8,716 bases of DNA from Desulfobacterales bacterium (GTDB lineage Bacteria; Desulfobacterota; Desulfobulbia; Desulfobulbales; BM004). Below are positions 1-5,480 of the stretch, piece after piece. The DNA is taken from assembly GCA_030621655.1 (NCBI GenBank), contig JAUXHH010000060.1:1-8716 (forward strand), written 5' to 3'. The position numbers and the translations under genes are program-made. Under the pieces are notes generated by a model that had not been told where the DNA came from, made no database searches, and saw nothing but the letters and a program-made list of their open reading frames with translations. Each line of letters begins with the position of its first letter. Positions within the stretch are counted from its first letter, which is position 1.

Positions 1-445
1 CCTGCTGTTCCGGGCTCATGATTCCGTGTATCTGGCTGCGCATCCGTGCCCTGGAAACAGCCATCTCAACTTGGATTTCCGCTTTTTTCTCGGCAATTGT
101 TCGGATTGCATTCTCATCAAAGGTTGCCTCATCCGCTAGTTGCCGCATCTGCTCTTGTTACTCCCGCATCTTTCCCCGCAGGGCCTGATTGGCATCTCTT
201 TCTTCCTCGCGGATTGCCTGAATTTTCTCCTGCTGCTCGCCGGAAAGCCCAAGAAGTTCGGTTACCTTTTCATGCCTATTCTGTTTGTGGTGTTTTTTGC
301 CGCGCCATTCATTTTCGCAATACTCAGATCCTGACATGCCCGGCTGGTCATATCCACCTCTATTACCTTGATAGGCATTAGCTGTGAGACTGCCAACAGT
401 CATTATACAAATTGCAAGTGCTGCTACGATAAGTTTCTTTTTCAT
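1..445 (-). pseudogene. Spy/CpxP/ZraP-like periplasmic protein, broken by an in-frame stop and cut by the window edge
   Basis: This looks like a Spy/ZraP-type small helical periplasmic chaperone or metal-stress protein. The start at 445 is chosen because AAGGAGA lies just upstream and it begins a clean signal peptide (MKKK, a hydrophobic stretch, then cleavage near ANA at residues 22-24). A His/Lys-rich segment (GKKHHKQNRH) and an LTxxQ-like motif (LSGEQQ) follow. Translation meets TAA at 158-160 after 95 residues. The same frame then stays open to base 1, and its 52 further residues still look like the family: Gln/Glu/Arg-rich helix, FDENAIRTIAEKKAEIQ, and a second LTxxQ-like motif (MSPEQQ). 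A single base change from a Tyr codon (family members often read LREY at this point) would explain the break. The gene diverges from baeSR, which controls spy in E. coli. It could be a recent pseudogene, a sequencing error, or less likely a readthrough gene. The 3' end is outside the window. Confidence 0.75.
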
Positions 446-474
446 GGTGTTCTCCTTAATTATTGGTTGAATTA

Positions 475-503
475 AATAAATGTTTTGCTCTCTTGATGAA
501 CAA
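475..503 (-). promoter_or_regulatory. Promoter of the spy-like gene
   Basis: On the minus strand, TTGTTC (498-503) and TTTATT (475-480) are separated by exactly 17 bp, a good sigma-70 pair. The start codon at 445 is about 30 bases further on. Operator-like repeats lie immediately upstream. Confidence 0.5.
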
Positions 504-514
504 TGTAGCAACTG

Positions 515-557
515 AATAAGGAGGAAATGTGGAAGAAATAAGGAAAGAGGCGGAAGA
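515..557 (-). promoter_or_regulatory. Predicted BaeR-type operator: four phased TCTTCC-like boxes
   Basis: On the minus strand the boxes TCTTCC (552-557), CTTTCC (542-547), TCTTCC (531-536) and TCCTCC (520-525) recur every 10-11 bp. They can also be read as two tandem 21-22 bp repeats (515-536 and 537-557). Same-face direct repeats are how OmpR/PhoB-family regulators bind. The array sits 16 bp upstream of the spy-like -35 box. BaeR encoded at 2174 is the obvious candidate ligand. This is inference from layout; the boxes only loosely resemble the E. coli BaeR site. Confidence 0.45.
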
Positions 558-564
558 GTAAAAA

Positions 565-604
565 ATAATCTGGTAAGCAGCTCCCCTGTATGATAATCAG
601 GTAA
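565..604 (+). repeat. Direct repeat ATAATCwGGTAA upstream of baeS
   Basis: ATAATCTGGTAA at 565-576 and ATAATCAGGTAA at 593-604 match at 11 of 12 bases. Part of the motif (ATAATCAG) recurs at 652-659 across the baeS -10 box. These are possible regulator sites; function unknown. Confidence 0.35.
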
Positions 605-627
605 CTATTCGGTGGTTATAGCTATTT

Positions 628-656
628 TTAGGAATCAAACCGATTGGTTATATAAT
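628..656 (+). promoter_or_regulatory. Promoter of baeSR
   Basis: There is a perfect -10 box TATAAT at 651-656. The best -35 at 17 bp spacing is only TTAGGA (628-633). A strong -10 with a poor -35 fits a promoter helped by an activator. The baeS start at 693 follows about 30 bases after the expected transcript start. Confidence 0.4.
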
Positions 657-692
657 CAGAATGTGAAGTATGATTACTCAGGAGGTAAAACG

Positions 693-2177
693 GTGTTCAT
701 CAGTATTAAATATAAATTGTTTGCAACATTGCTGGCCGCGGTGCTCATTGTGGTTGTCGGCATGTTCTTTCTGATCCACTGGAGTTTTGATCGCGGTTTT
801 TTAAACTATGTCAATACAGTGGAGTCAAAAAGATTGGATTCCCTTGCTCAAAATCTCCAGGAAGCATACTCTGCTCAGGGAGAATGGAAGTTTTTACAAG
901 ACAACCCGCTGCTCTGGCGTCAGTTCCTGGCTGCCTCCACCCCTGAGGGCCCCCAACAGTTTGACCCTCTGGAGGAGGGCATTTCACCCCGAGAACTCAG
1001 AAATAGACGCCACCCACCAGGCACAGGAAGTGAATTACGACAAGGACAAAATCGACGCCATAGCTTTCGGAAGGAGATGAAGCATCTCTTTGAGTTCCGG
1101 GTCGTGCTGATGGACGCGGAAAACAATGTGGTGATTGGCCCTCGGCAATATCCTGCAAACATGGAAAAGATTCCCTTAAAGCACGAATCGGTTCTGGTTG
1201 GTTTTCTTGGCCATATTCCCCAAAAAGATGTACTGGCCAAACATCAATTGCAGTTTGTTCAGGAACAGAAAAAATCCTTTACTCTTATATTTTTAGTTAT
1301 TGCAGCTCTTGCCACCTTGATATCCTTTCCTTTGGCCAGCAGACTGGTTCGCAGGACAAACGCGTTGGCCGATGGGATCCACCGTCTTGCCGCCGGCAAA
1401 TATGACACCAGACTTGAAAAGGGGCCGGCAGATGAACTAGGCCAGTTGACCCAGGATTTTAACAGCCTGGCCCTGACCCTTGAAAAGAATGAGCAGGGAC
1501 GCAGACAATGGGTAGCTGACATATCCCATGAGCTACGCACACCCCTGGCGGTATTGCGCGGTGAGATTGAGGCATTGCAGGATGATGTGCGACAATTTAC
1601 ACCTGAGGCCATTCATTCATTGCATTCTGAAGTAATGCGGCTGAACCGGTTAGTGGATGATCTTTTCCAGCTTTCCATGTCTGATATAGGTGCCTTGACG
1701 TATAGAAAAGAGAATGTCGATGGAGCCGCAATTCTGAACCATGCAGTAGATCTGTTCAGGTCTGAATTTGCTAAAAAAAATATTACCCTGACGGTAAATG
1801 CACCGGCAGAAGGGGAACTATATCTTTTTGGTGATCATGAACGACTGCACCAGCTCTTTGATAACCTGCTGAGCAATTCGTTGAAATATACCGATGCAGA
1901 TGGAGAGTTGCGTATCCGTTGTCAAACAGCTGGCGGAGGAACGGAAATTCTTTTCCAGGACAGCAGTCCAGGCGTTCCGGCAGCAGATATTGATAAATTG
2001 TTTGAACGCCTTTTTCGGGTGGAGAATTCCCGGAGTAGAACTTCTGGCGGCGCAGGTCTTGGCCTGGCAATATGCAGAAATATTGTTGAGGCCCATGGCG
2101 GGACCATTGCGGCAGAACCATCTCCGTTTGGCGGTGTATCTATCAGGGTGACCCTGCCCTTTGGAGAGAAATCATGA
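693..2177 (+). CDS. baeS: BaeS-like envelope-stress sensor histidine kinase
   Basis: This is an inner-membrane sensor kinase that would phosphorylate the BaeR-like regulator encoded next. The GTG start at 693 is preferred over an upstream GTG at 612 because AGGAGG (680-685) stands 7 bases before it; this gives 494 residues. Order of parts: TM1 about 11-29, periplasmic sensor 30-195, TM2 about 196-214, HAMP 215-267, phosphoacceptor helix ISHELRTP with His279, N box around NLLSNSLKYT (391-400), DSSPGV (423-428), LFERLFR (437-443), and GGAGLGLAI (452-460). The Pro-containing G1 box (DSxPGV) and stretches such as LAVLRGEIEA and the GLGLAICRNIVEAHGG region are close to remembered E. coli BaeS. An Arg-rich stretch at about 99-127 of the sensor domain makes it roughly 27 residues longer than the E. 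coli protein. Its stop overlaps the baeR start (ATGA), so the two are translationally coupled. Confidence 0.9.
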   Translation: MFISIKYKLFATLLAAVLIVVVGMFFLIHWSFDRGFLNYVNTVESKRLDSLAQNLQEAYSAQGEWKFLQDNPLLWRQFLAASTPEGPQQFDPLEEGISPRELRNRRHPPGTGSELRQGQNRRHSFRKEMKHLFEFRVVLMDAENNVVIGPRQYPANMEKIPLKHESVLVGFLGHIPQKDVLAKHQLQFVQEQKKSFTLIFLVIAALATLISFPLASRLVRRTNALADGIHRLAAGKYDTRLEKGPADELGQLTQDFNSLALTLEKNEQGRRQWVADISHELRTPLAVLRGEIEALQDDVRQFTPEAIHSLHSEVMRLNRLVDDLFQLSMSDIGALTYRKENVDGAAILNHAVDLFRSEFAKKNITLTVNAPAEGELYLFGDHERLHQLFDNLLSNSLKYTDADGELRIRCQTAGGGTEILFQDSSPGVPAADIDKLFERLFRVENSRSRTSGGAGLGLAICRNIVEAHGGTIAAEPSPFGGVSIRVTLPFGEKS

Positions 2178-2836
2178 CCAAAATTCTGATAGTGGAAGAC
2201 GAACAGAAAATTGCCGAATTACTGAGAGACTATCTTATACAGTCCAGTTTTGACCCAACAATTCTTGATAATGGCCTTGATGTTATTCCCTATGTGAGGG
2301 AGAACAAACCAGATCTTATTGTATTGGACTTAATGTTGCCGGGCCGTGATGGCATGGAAATATGTAAAGAAATACGTACGTTTTCCAACCTGCCGATAAT
2401 CATGGTAACAGCCAGGGTGGAGGAGATAGACAGGTTGCTGGGACTTGAACTGGGCGCTGATGATTATATCTGTAAGCCTTTCAGCCCCCGTGAGGTAGTA
2501 GCCCGGGTCAAGGCAGTATTACGAAGGACAAGTGGCGCAACAACCATTCAGGCCAAAGAACTCATCCTCGATGAAGCTCGTTATCAGGCATCTTTGCACG
2601 GAATTGATCTTCAACTCACAGCAGTGGAATTCAAACTACTCAGTTTTCTGGCGGCCCATCCGGGACGGATCTATTCCAGGGACCAGTTGATGGAACAAAT
2701 ATATACTGATCATCGAATTGTCAGCGACCGAACCATTGACAGCCATATAAAAAAACTCCGCAAGAAGATTGCCGCGTTGAGCCTAGATGAGGAGTTGATT
2801 GGATCGGTTTATGGGGTGGGATACAAATTTATCTGA
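2174..2836 (+). CDS. baeR: BaeR-like OmpR-family response regulator
   Basis: This is a cytoplasmic two-component response regulator of 220 residues. The receiver domain (1-117) has the acidic pocket Glu8/Asp9, phosphoacceptor Asp52 (in LDLMLPGRDG), Thr79 and Lys101. A winged-helix DNA-binding domain (about 125-220) follows, with recognition-helix region SDRTIDSHIKKLRKK and the closing VYGVGYKF. Segments such as EEIDRLLGLELGADDYICKPFSPREVVARVKAVLRR and SDRTIDSHIK are strikingly BaeR-like, which separates it from other OmpR-family members. Its ATG overlaps the baeS stop by four bases. In E. coli BaeR activates spy and the mdtABC efflux genes. Here the spy-like gene lies divergently upstream with phased repeats in its promoter; no efflux genes are in the window. 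No convincing terminator follows the stop. Confidence 0.9.
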   Translation: MTKILIVEDEQKIAELLRDYLIQSSFDPTILDNGLDVIPYVRENKPDLIVLDLMLPGRDGMEICKEIRTFSNLPIIMVTARVEEIDRLLGLELGADDYICKPFSPREVVARVKAVLRRTSGATTIQAKELILDEARYQASLHGIDLQLTAVEFKLLSFLAAHPGRIYSRDQLMEQIYTDHRIVSDRTIDSHIKKLRKKIAALSLDEELIGSVYGVGYKFI

Positions 2837-3001
2837 AGATTGAAAACGGGGGTAGCTCATCTGCTCTTGACTCTTCTCAAATCTAACCGTTTATCTAGTT
2901 CGATTTTATATAAATTATTCCCTAACAAGAAAGTCAAGATACATCCGAACAGGATTGACTCCGGCAACTTTACTCCAGTTAAGATTGCCAGTGGCAATAT
3001 A

Positions 3002-3403
3002 TTAAGTGTTCACAAAAAAAGATAGTGCCAGATCAAGCGCTATAGCCAAAAGTGAAAACAAAAAAATAGTTAAATAATTTATATGCTCAGGGGACAGCTT
3101 TATCGATCTGAGTATATAAACCATAACTTCCTGATCCTCTGGTGAGAGAACTGCACCGGATTCAATTTTCTCTATGAGTTGATACTCGGCAACTGCTCTT
3201 TTTCGCTTTTCAGAAATTTTGAATCTGTGAAAGAAAAAAACAAAATTCCCGAGAACGCCAAAATACCACACAGGCCGAACCCATGTTGGCTGCACATGGT
3301 CAAGAACAATAAGTGCACGAAAAGCAATTGCAGTGGTAAGCCCCAAAAGAAAAAAACCATATATTTTATATGCTGGAGCTATCGCTGGTTTTTCTTTTGC
3401 CAT
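3002..3403 (-). CDS. Conserved small membrane protein of unknown function
   Basis: I do not recognise a named function. The 133-residue product has three likely membrane segments (about 12-34, 44-59 and 108-130). A charged, Lys/Arg-rich loop (HRFKISEKRKRAVAEYQ, about 59-75) and an acidic stretch (LSPEDQE) separate the second and third. No catalytic motif is visible. The ATG at 3403 has a purine-rich GAGAAG about 10 bases upstream as a modest ribosome site. Two sources of transcription are possible: a weak local promoter (TTTAAA 3477-3482 and TATTAT at 3453-3458, 18-bp spacer), or a longer transcript reading through the terminator at 3502-3539 and the aptamer-like sequence before it. It converges on baeR, with a 165-bp gap that lacks a clear terminator. 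Confidence 0.75.
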   Translation of the reverse strand: MAKEKPAIAPAYKIYGFFLLGLTTAIAFRALIVLDHVQPTWVRPVWYFGVLGNFVFFFHRFKISEKRKRAVAEYQLIEKIESGAVLSPEDQEVMVYILRSIKLSPEHINYLTIFLFSLLAIALDLALSFFVNT

Positions 3404-3501
3404 TGTTAGTGTTGCTTCTCTAAATTTATTAAAATTTCAGAAATCTGAGGACATAATACTAATTATTGTGAATCCATTTAAATTTACTTTCCAAAAACCA
3501 T

Positions 3502-3539
3502 AAAAAAAGCCGAACAACCTGTTTATAAGTAGTCCGGCT
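3502..3539 (-). terminator. Intrinsic terminator or attenuator upstream of the 133-aa membrane protein gene
   Basis: On the minus strand AGCCGGACTAC pairs with GTTGTTCGGCT (3529-3539 with 3508-3518; one mismatch and one G-U), with a 10-base loop, followed by a run of seven T. No gene is encoded on this strand just upstream, so it must end either a small RNA or a riboswitch-type leader. The gene it would control starts 99 bases downstream at 3403. Confidence 0.7.
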
Positions 3540-3548
3540 ACGATGAAG

Positions 3549-3640
3549 CTGTCAGTCGGGCTATCTCATTGAAACCCTTAACTTTCCGTAAAAAACGCTT
3601 AATAAATGAAACTACATTTGCAAAAGGTTTGTGTCAACAG
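3549..3640 (-). ncRNA. Candidate diverged GEMM-I-like (cyclic dinucleotide) aptamer
   Basis: Read on the minus strand, the segment carries in order CACAAACC, a small hairpin (AAATG/CATTT), ACGGAAAG, AGGGTTTCAA and GATAGCCCGACTGAC. This parallels the GEMM-I order GGCAAACC, P2 hairpin, ACGCAAAG, GGGyCTAA and GATAGCCgGGTTGCC. The ends can pair as a closing helix (CTGTTG 3635-3640 with TGACAG 3549-3554, two G-U pairs). A terminator follows directly, then a gene, as in a riboswitch leader. Against it: several conserved positions differ, the P2 spacing is long, and I rely on memory of the consensus. It may be a decayed copy or an unrelated structured RNA. Confidence 0.3.
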
Positions 3641-3723
3641 GATTTTCAGAAAGTTGTGCCTCCTCGCAAAAGGGCCATATGTCCGGTTCTGCGGTTTATT
3701 TTAAAGGCAGGACAATTTTTTTA

Positions 3724-3753
3724 TTGTTTATGTGTTTTCCAACATGCTATATT
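3724..3753 (+). promoter_or_regulatory. Promoter of the Mrr-like gene (shared-module copy A)
   Basis: TTGTTT (3724-3729), an 18-bp spacer, and TATATT (3748-3753) preceded by TGC, an extended -10. The -10 lies within an inverted repeat AACATG/CATGTT (3741-3760). The same arrangement precedes the next gene at 4570. Confidence 0.55.
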
Positions 3754-3765
3754 ACATGTTTTCAA

Positions 3766-3788
3766 TGCCACTTTGTGGCAGCTTTTTT
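3766..3788 (+). promoter_or_regulatory. Start-site palindrome with T-run, copy A
   Basis: TGCCAC-TTT-GTGGCA (3766-3780) is followed by GCTTTTTT. It resembles a terminator but lies about 6 bases beyond the expected transcript start, too early to end that transcript. A regulator operator or a 5'-end stem-loop is more likely. A related sequence lies at the same place downstream of the promoter at 4570. Confidence 0.4.
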
Positions 3789-3856
3789 CGCACCGCGCCT
3801 GGTCCCCGCCCATTTGCCTTTGCCATGAGGACCCAACTCCAAGTGGAGAGAATTAC

Positions 3857-4504
3857 ATGAGAAAAGACTTAAATTTTTTTGATTTCCTGGCTCAGATTCC
3901 CTGGTGGATCAGTGTCAGTCTGTCTGCTTCTTTTTATCTTTTTCTACAATACGGTATCCCCTACTTTGAAAATCAGGGCTCCCTTGTCAATGAGGCCCAT
4001 GTTTCACTCGGCCCTTTGTTTGCGCCGGTGGTTGCACTGGCTCTCCTGGCACCTGCTACCTTCTCGTTTCTCAAGTCCAACAAGAAGAAAAAGCTGCATG
4101 ACCTGAGGGAAGAGATCAAGGCAATTCAGGATCTTTCATGGCCGGAATTTAAGGATAAGGTTGCTGAAGCTTACGGACTGGCAGGATACCAGATCATGGA
4201 AAACGATCCCTATACCTCTGATGCCAGTGTTGACCTTGTCCTGCGCAAAAGCGCCAACCTCTACCTCCTGCAGTCCAGATATTGGCGGAACAGAAAAGTC
4301 GGCCTGCGGGAAGTGAAAAAACTTTCCGCCCTCATGCATGAAAAACAGGCCAGCGGCATTTTTCTTTTGACAACCGGCATCTTCACTAAAAATGCCCGCC
4401 GCTTTGCCATAGGCAGGCCGATTAACCTTGTTGACGGCATACAACTTGTGGAACTGCTTGACGACATTAAGAAGAACGGTCCACCTCCAAACGCTTCACA
4501 TTAA
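3857..4504 (+). CDS. Membrane-anchored Mrr-like restriction-endonuclease-fold protein with altered active site
   Basis: The 215-residue product has two N-terminal membrane segments (about 14-33 and 51-71), a basic linker (KSNKKKKLHDLREE), and a C-terminal Mrr_cat-type domain (about 92-203). That domain runs from LSWPEFKDKVAEAYGLAGYQI through SVDLVL with Asp126, LLQSRYWRNRKVG, a SGIFLLTTGIFTKNARRFA strand-helix unit, and a closing INLVDG. Active family members carry Asp...Gln-x-Lys (usually VQCKxW). Here the triad reads Asp126...Gln139-Ser-Arg141: the Lys is Arg (AGA, one base from AAA), so nuclease activity may be reduced or lost. The start at 3857 is preferred to a TTG at 3569 because GGAGAG lies 6 bases upstream and the hydrophobic anchor begins here. 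It has its own promoter at 3724. No methyltransferase is nearby, so this is not a classical restriction system. Confidence 0.8.
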   Translation: MRKDLNFFDFLAQIPWWISVSLSASFYLFLQYGIPYFENQGSLVNEAHVSLGPLFAPVVALALLAPATFSFLKSNKKKKLHDLREEIKAIQDLSWPEFKDKVAEAYGLAGYQIMENDPYTSDASVDLVLRKSANLYLLQSRYWRNRKVGLREVKKLSALMHEKQASGIFLLTTGIFTKNARRFAIGRPINLVDGIQLVELLDDIKKNGPPPNASH

Positions 4505-4569
4505 AATAAATAATTCAACCCATCCGCACCTCTTATAGCCCGAAATACTTCCCTGTTTTTATTTTTAGG

Positions 4570-4599
4570 TTGTTTATGGCACTACCCCTGTGCTATAAA
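4570..4599 (+). promoter_or_regulatory. Promoter of the 85-aa protein gene (shared-module copy B)
   Basis: TTGTTT (4570-4575), an 18-bp spacer, and TATAAA (4594-4599) with the extended TGC. TTGTTTATG, TGCTATA and ACAT fall at the same offsets as in copy A at 3724. Confidence 0.6.
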
Positions 4600-4609
4600 A
4601 CATAAAGCA

Positions 4610-4624
4610 TACCACATTGTGGCA
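4610..4624 (+). promoter_or_regulatory. Start-site palindrome, copy B
   Basis: TACCACATTGTGGCA matches copy A (TGCCACTTTGTGGCA) at 13 of 15 bases. It sits 2 bp closer to its promoter and has no T-run after it, which favours an operator or transcript-end structure over a terminator. Confidence 0.4.
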
Positions 4625-4695
4625 CCTTATATACTATCTGCTAACGGCTTTTCTTCTTATATACGGTGGGGAATGACTGCATTCAGGAGGCAACA

Positions 4696-4953
4696 ATGGT
4701 TGATATCTCATTTGAAATCAATGGAAAAATTGTGCAGCCGGACGACATGACGGATGCCCTGGATATTCTTTTTCTGAAACATATCAGAGAAAAAACAAAC
4801 AGCTCTTTAGCGTCAATCTGCTGCCCCGCGCATGGCAAAAAACCTTCCATCATTGTCAGGGGGCAAACCATCGACACCCTCAATTTCGAGGTGTCCGGAT
4901 GCTGTGATGACCTTATTAATAAAGTAAATAAACAATTAAATAAACGCGGATGA
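4696..4953 (+). CDS. Small conserved Cys-pair protein, function unknown
   Basis: The 85-residue product starts at the ATG at 4696, with AGGAGG (4685-4690) 5 bases upstream; the in-frame codon at 4666 lacks a comparable site. I do not recognise a named family. It begins with a beta-hairpin-like MVDISFEINGKIV, then a helix, then ICCPAHGKKPSIIV (Cys42, Cys43, His46), a short strand (LNFEVSG), and Cys69-Cys70 followed by a helix (DDLINKVNKQL). The CC...H...CC spacing suggests metal binding or disulfide/redox chemistry. No signal peptide or membrane segment is seen, so it is probably cytoplasmic. Its promoter closely copies that of the Mrr-like gene upstream, so the two are probably co-regulated though separately transcribed. 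Confidence 0.8.
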   Translation: MVDISFEINGKIVQPDDMTDALDILFLKHIREKTNSSLASICCPAHGKKPSIIVRGQTIDTLNFEVSGCCDDLINKVNKQLNKRG

Positions 4954-5033
4954 GAATAAACATTTCAATTGGAACAGCATAAGAAAAACAGGCAGGACTG
5001 GAGTTGTGGTATTATTTATCTGTCAATTTAAAA

Positions 5034-5157
5034 GAATATATTGCTATTAGTTATATTAGTGTTTATGTTTATCAAAGTTCACGTGCAGTAAATGTTTGTA
5101 GTCAGTAATTACAGAAGACACACCGCACTTATCGATTAAGAAAGTGCGGTTTTTTTG
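5034..5157 (+). ncRNA. Candidate small RNA ending at the 5122 terminator
   Basis: The 314-bp gap 4954-5267 has no gene on either strand. Within it a weak promoter-like pair, TTGCTA near 5041 and TATGTT about 17 bp later, would start a transcript near 5073. That transcript would run about 85-90 bases to the strong terminator. No coding frame is evident in it. The alternative is simply a long 3' UTR of the 85-aa gene. Confidence 0.25.
5122..5157 (+). terminator. Intrinsic terminator upstream of csp
   Basis: ACCGCACTT (5122-5130) pairs with AAGTGCGGT (5142-5150), a 9-bp stem with an 11-base loop, followed by seven or more T. It lies 170 bases after the 85-aa gene, so it may end that transcript or a separate small RNA, and it insulates the csp gene. 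Confidence 0.85.
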
Positions 5158-5188
5158 TTTTTAGGGCTTGCAATAACAAGACTGCCAA

Positions 5189-5258
5189 CCCGGTTTATCC
5201 AGAGATTCACCGGGGCCCTATTAATGAGTGGTTCCCAAAGGAACCCGTAATAAAGGAG
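5189..5258 (+). promoter_or_regulatory. Structured 5' leader of the cold-shock gene
   Basis: Two hairpins lie upstream of the csp start: CCCGG/CCGGG (5189-5193 with 5210-5214) and GGTTCC/GGAACC with a CAAA loop (5230-5235 with 5240-5245). They are followed by GGAG (5255-5258). Cold-shock genes often carry structured leaders that affect translation with temperature; that role here is inference. TTGCAA at 5168-5173 may be part of the promoter, but no good -10 is seen. Confidence 0.4.
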
Positions 5259-5267
5259 TAGTACAAG

Positions 5268-5468
5268 ATGGCAGAAGGTACAGTAAAATGGTTTAATGAT
5301 GCTAAGGGTTTTGGTTTTATCGAGCAAGATGGTGGCAAAGACGTATTCGTTCACCACACAGCCATTCAGGCAGATGGGTTTAAATCCCTTGATGAGGGTG
5401 CACGCGTTTCATTCGACATTGTCGATGGCGCTAAAGGCCCCGCTGCTGCAAATGTTGTAAAATTATAA
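5268..5468 (+). CDS. Cold-shock domain protein (CspA family)
   Basis: This is a 66-residue single-domain nucleic-acid chaperone that binds single-stranded RNA and DNA in the cytoplasm. The whole product is one OB-fold cold-shock domain of typical length. RNP1 is KGFGFI (13-18) and RNP2 is VFVHH (26-30). The aromatic binding face (Trp8, Phe9, Phe15, Phe17, Phe27, His29) is intact. The family opening GTVKWFN and the ending GPAAANVVKL are canonical. The ATG at 5268 follows GGAG with a 9-base gap. The gene is a single-gene unit between two strong terminators. Which csp paralogue it is, and whether it is cold-induced, cannot be told from sequence. Confidence 0.95.
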   Translation: MAEGTVKWFNDAKGFGFIEQDGGKDVFVHHTAIQADGFKSLDEGARVSFDIVDGAKGPAAANVVKL

Positions 5469-5480
5469 TATTCAGCAACA

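Noticed and set aside
612..692. Upstream GTG start for baeS
   Set aside because: It lies before the TATAAT box at 651-656 and lacks a ribosome site; the GTG at 693 has AGGAGG at proper distance.
1259..1612. Long minus-strand open frame inside baeS
   Set aside because: It is a shadow of the kinase gene with no domain signature or ribosome site.
2984..2998. Perfect palindrome ATTGCCA-G-TGGCAAT near the end of the minus-strand membrane protein gene
   Set aside because: Considered as a terminator for either convergent gene, but the loop would be too small at full pairing and no T-run follows; it may be chance or a protein site, so it is not called.
2840..3025. Open frame of 61 codons after baeR, plus strand
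   Set aside because: It starts with TTG 3 bases after the baeR stop with no ribosome site, has no recognisable domain and a low-complexity basic composition. It also runs into the end of the minus-strand membrane protein gene.
3569..3856. N-terminal extension of the Mrr-like gene from a TTG at 3569
   Set aside because: It would translate through the promoter, the palindrome and the aptamer-like region. The ATG at 3857 has a good ribosome site and begins the expected membrane anchor.
4619..4632. TGTGGCAC as a sigma-54 -24 element
   Set aside because: No matching -12 (TTGCW) at the required spacing follows; the bases are better explained as the palindrome arm.
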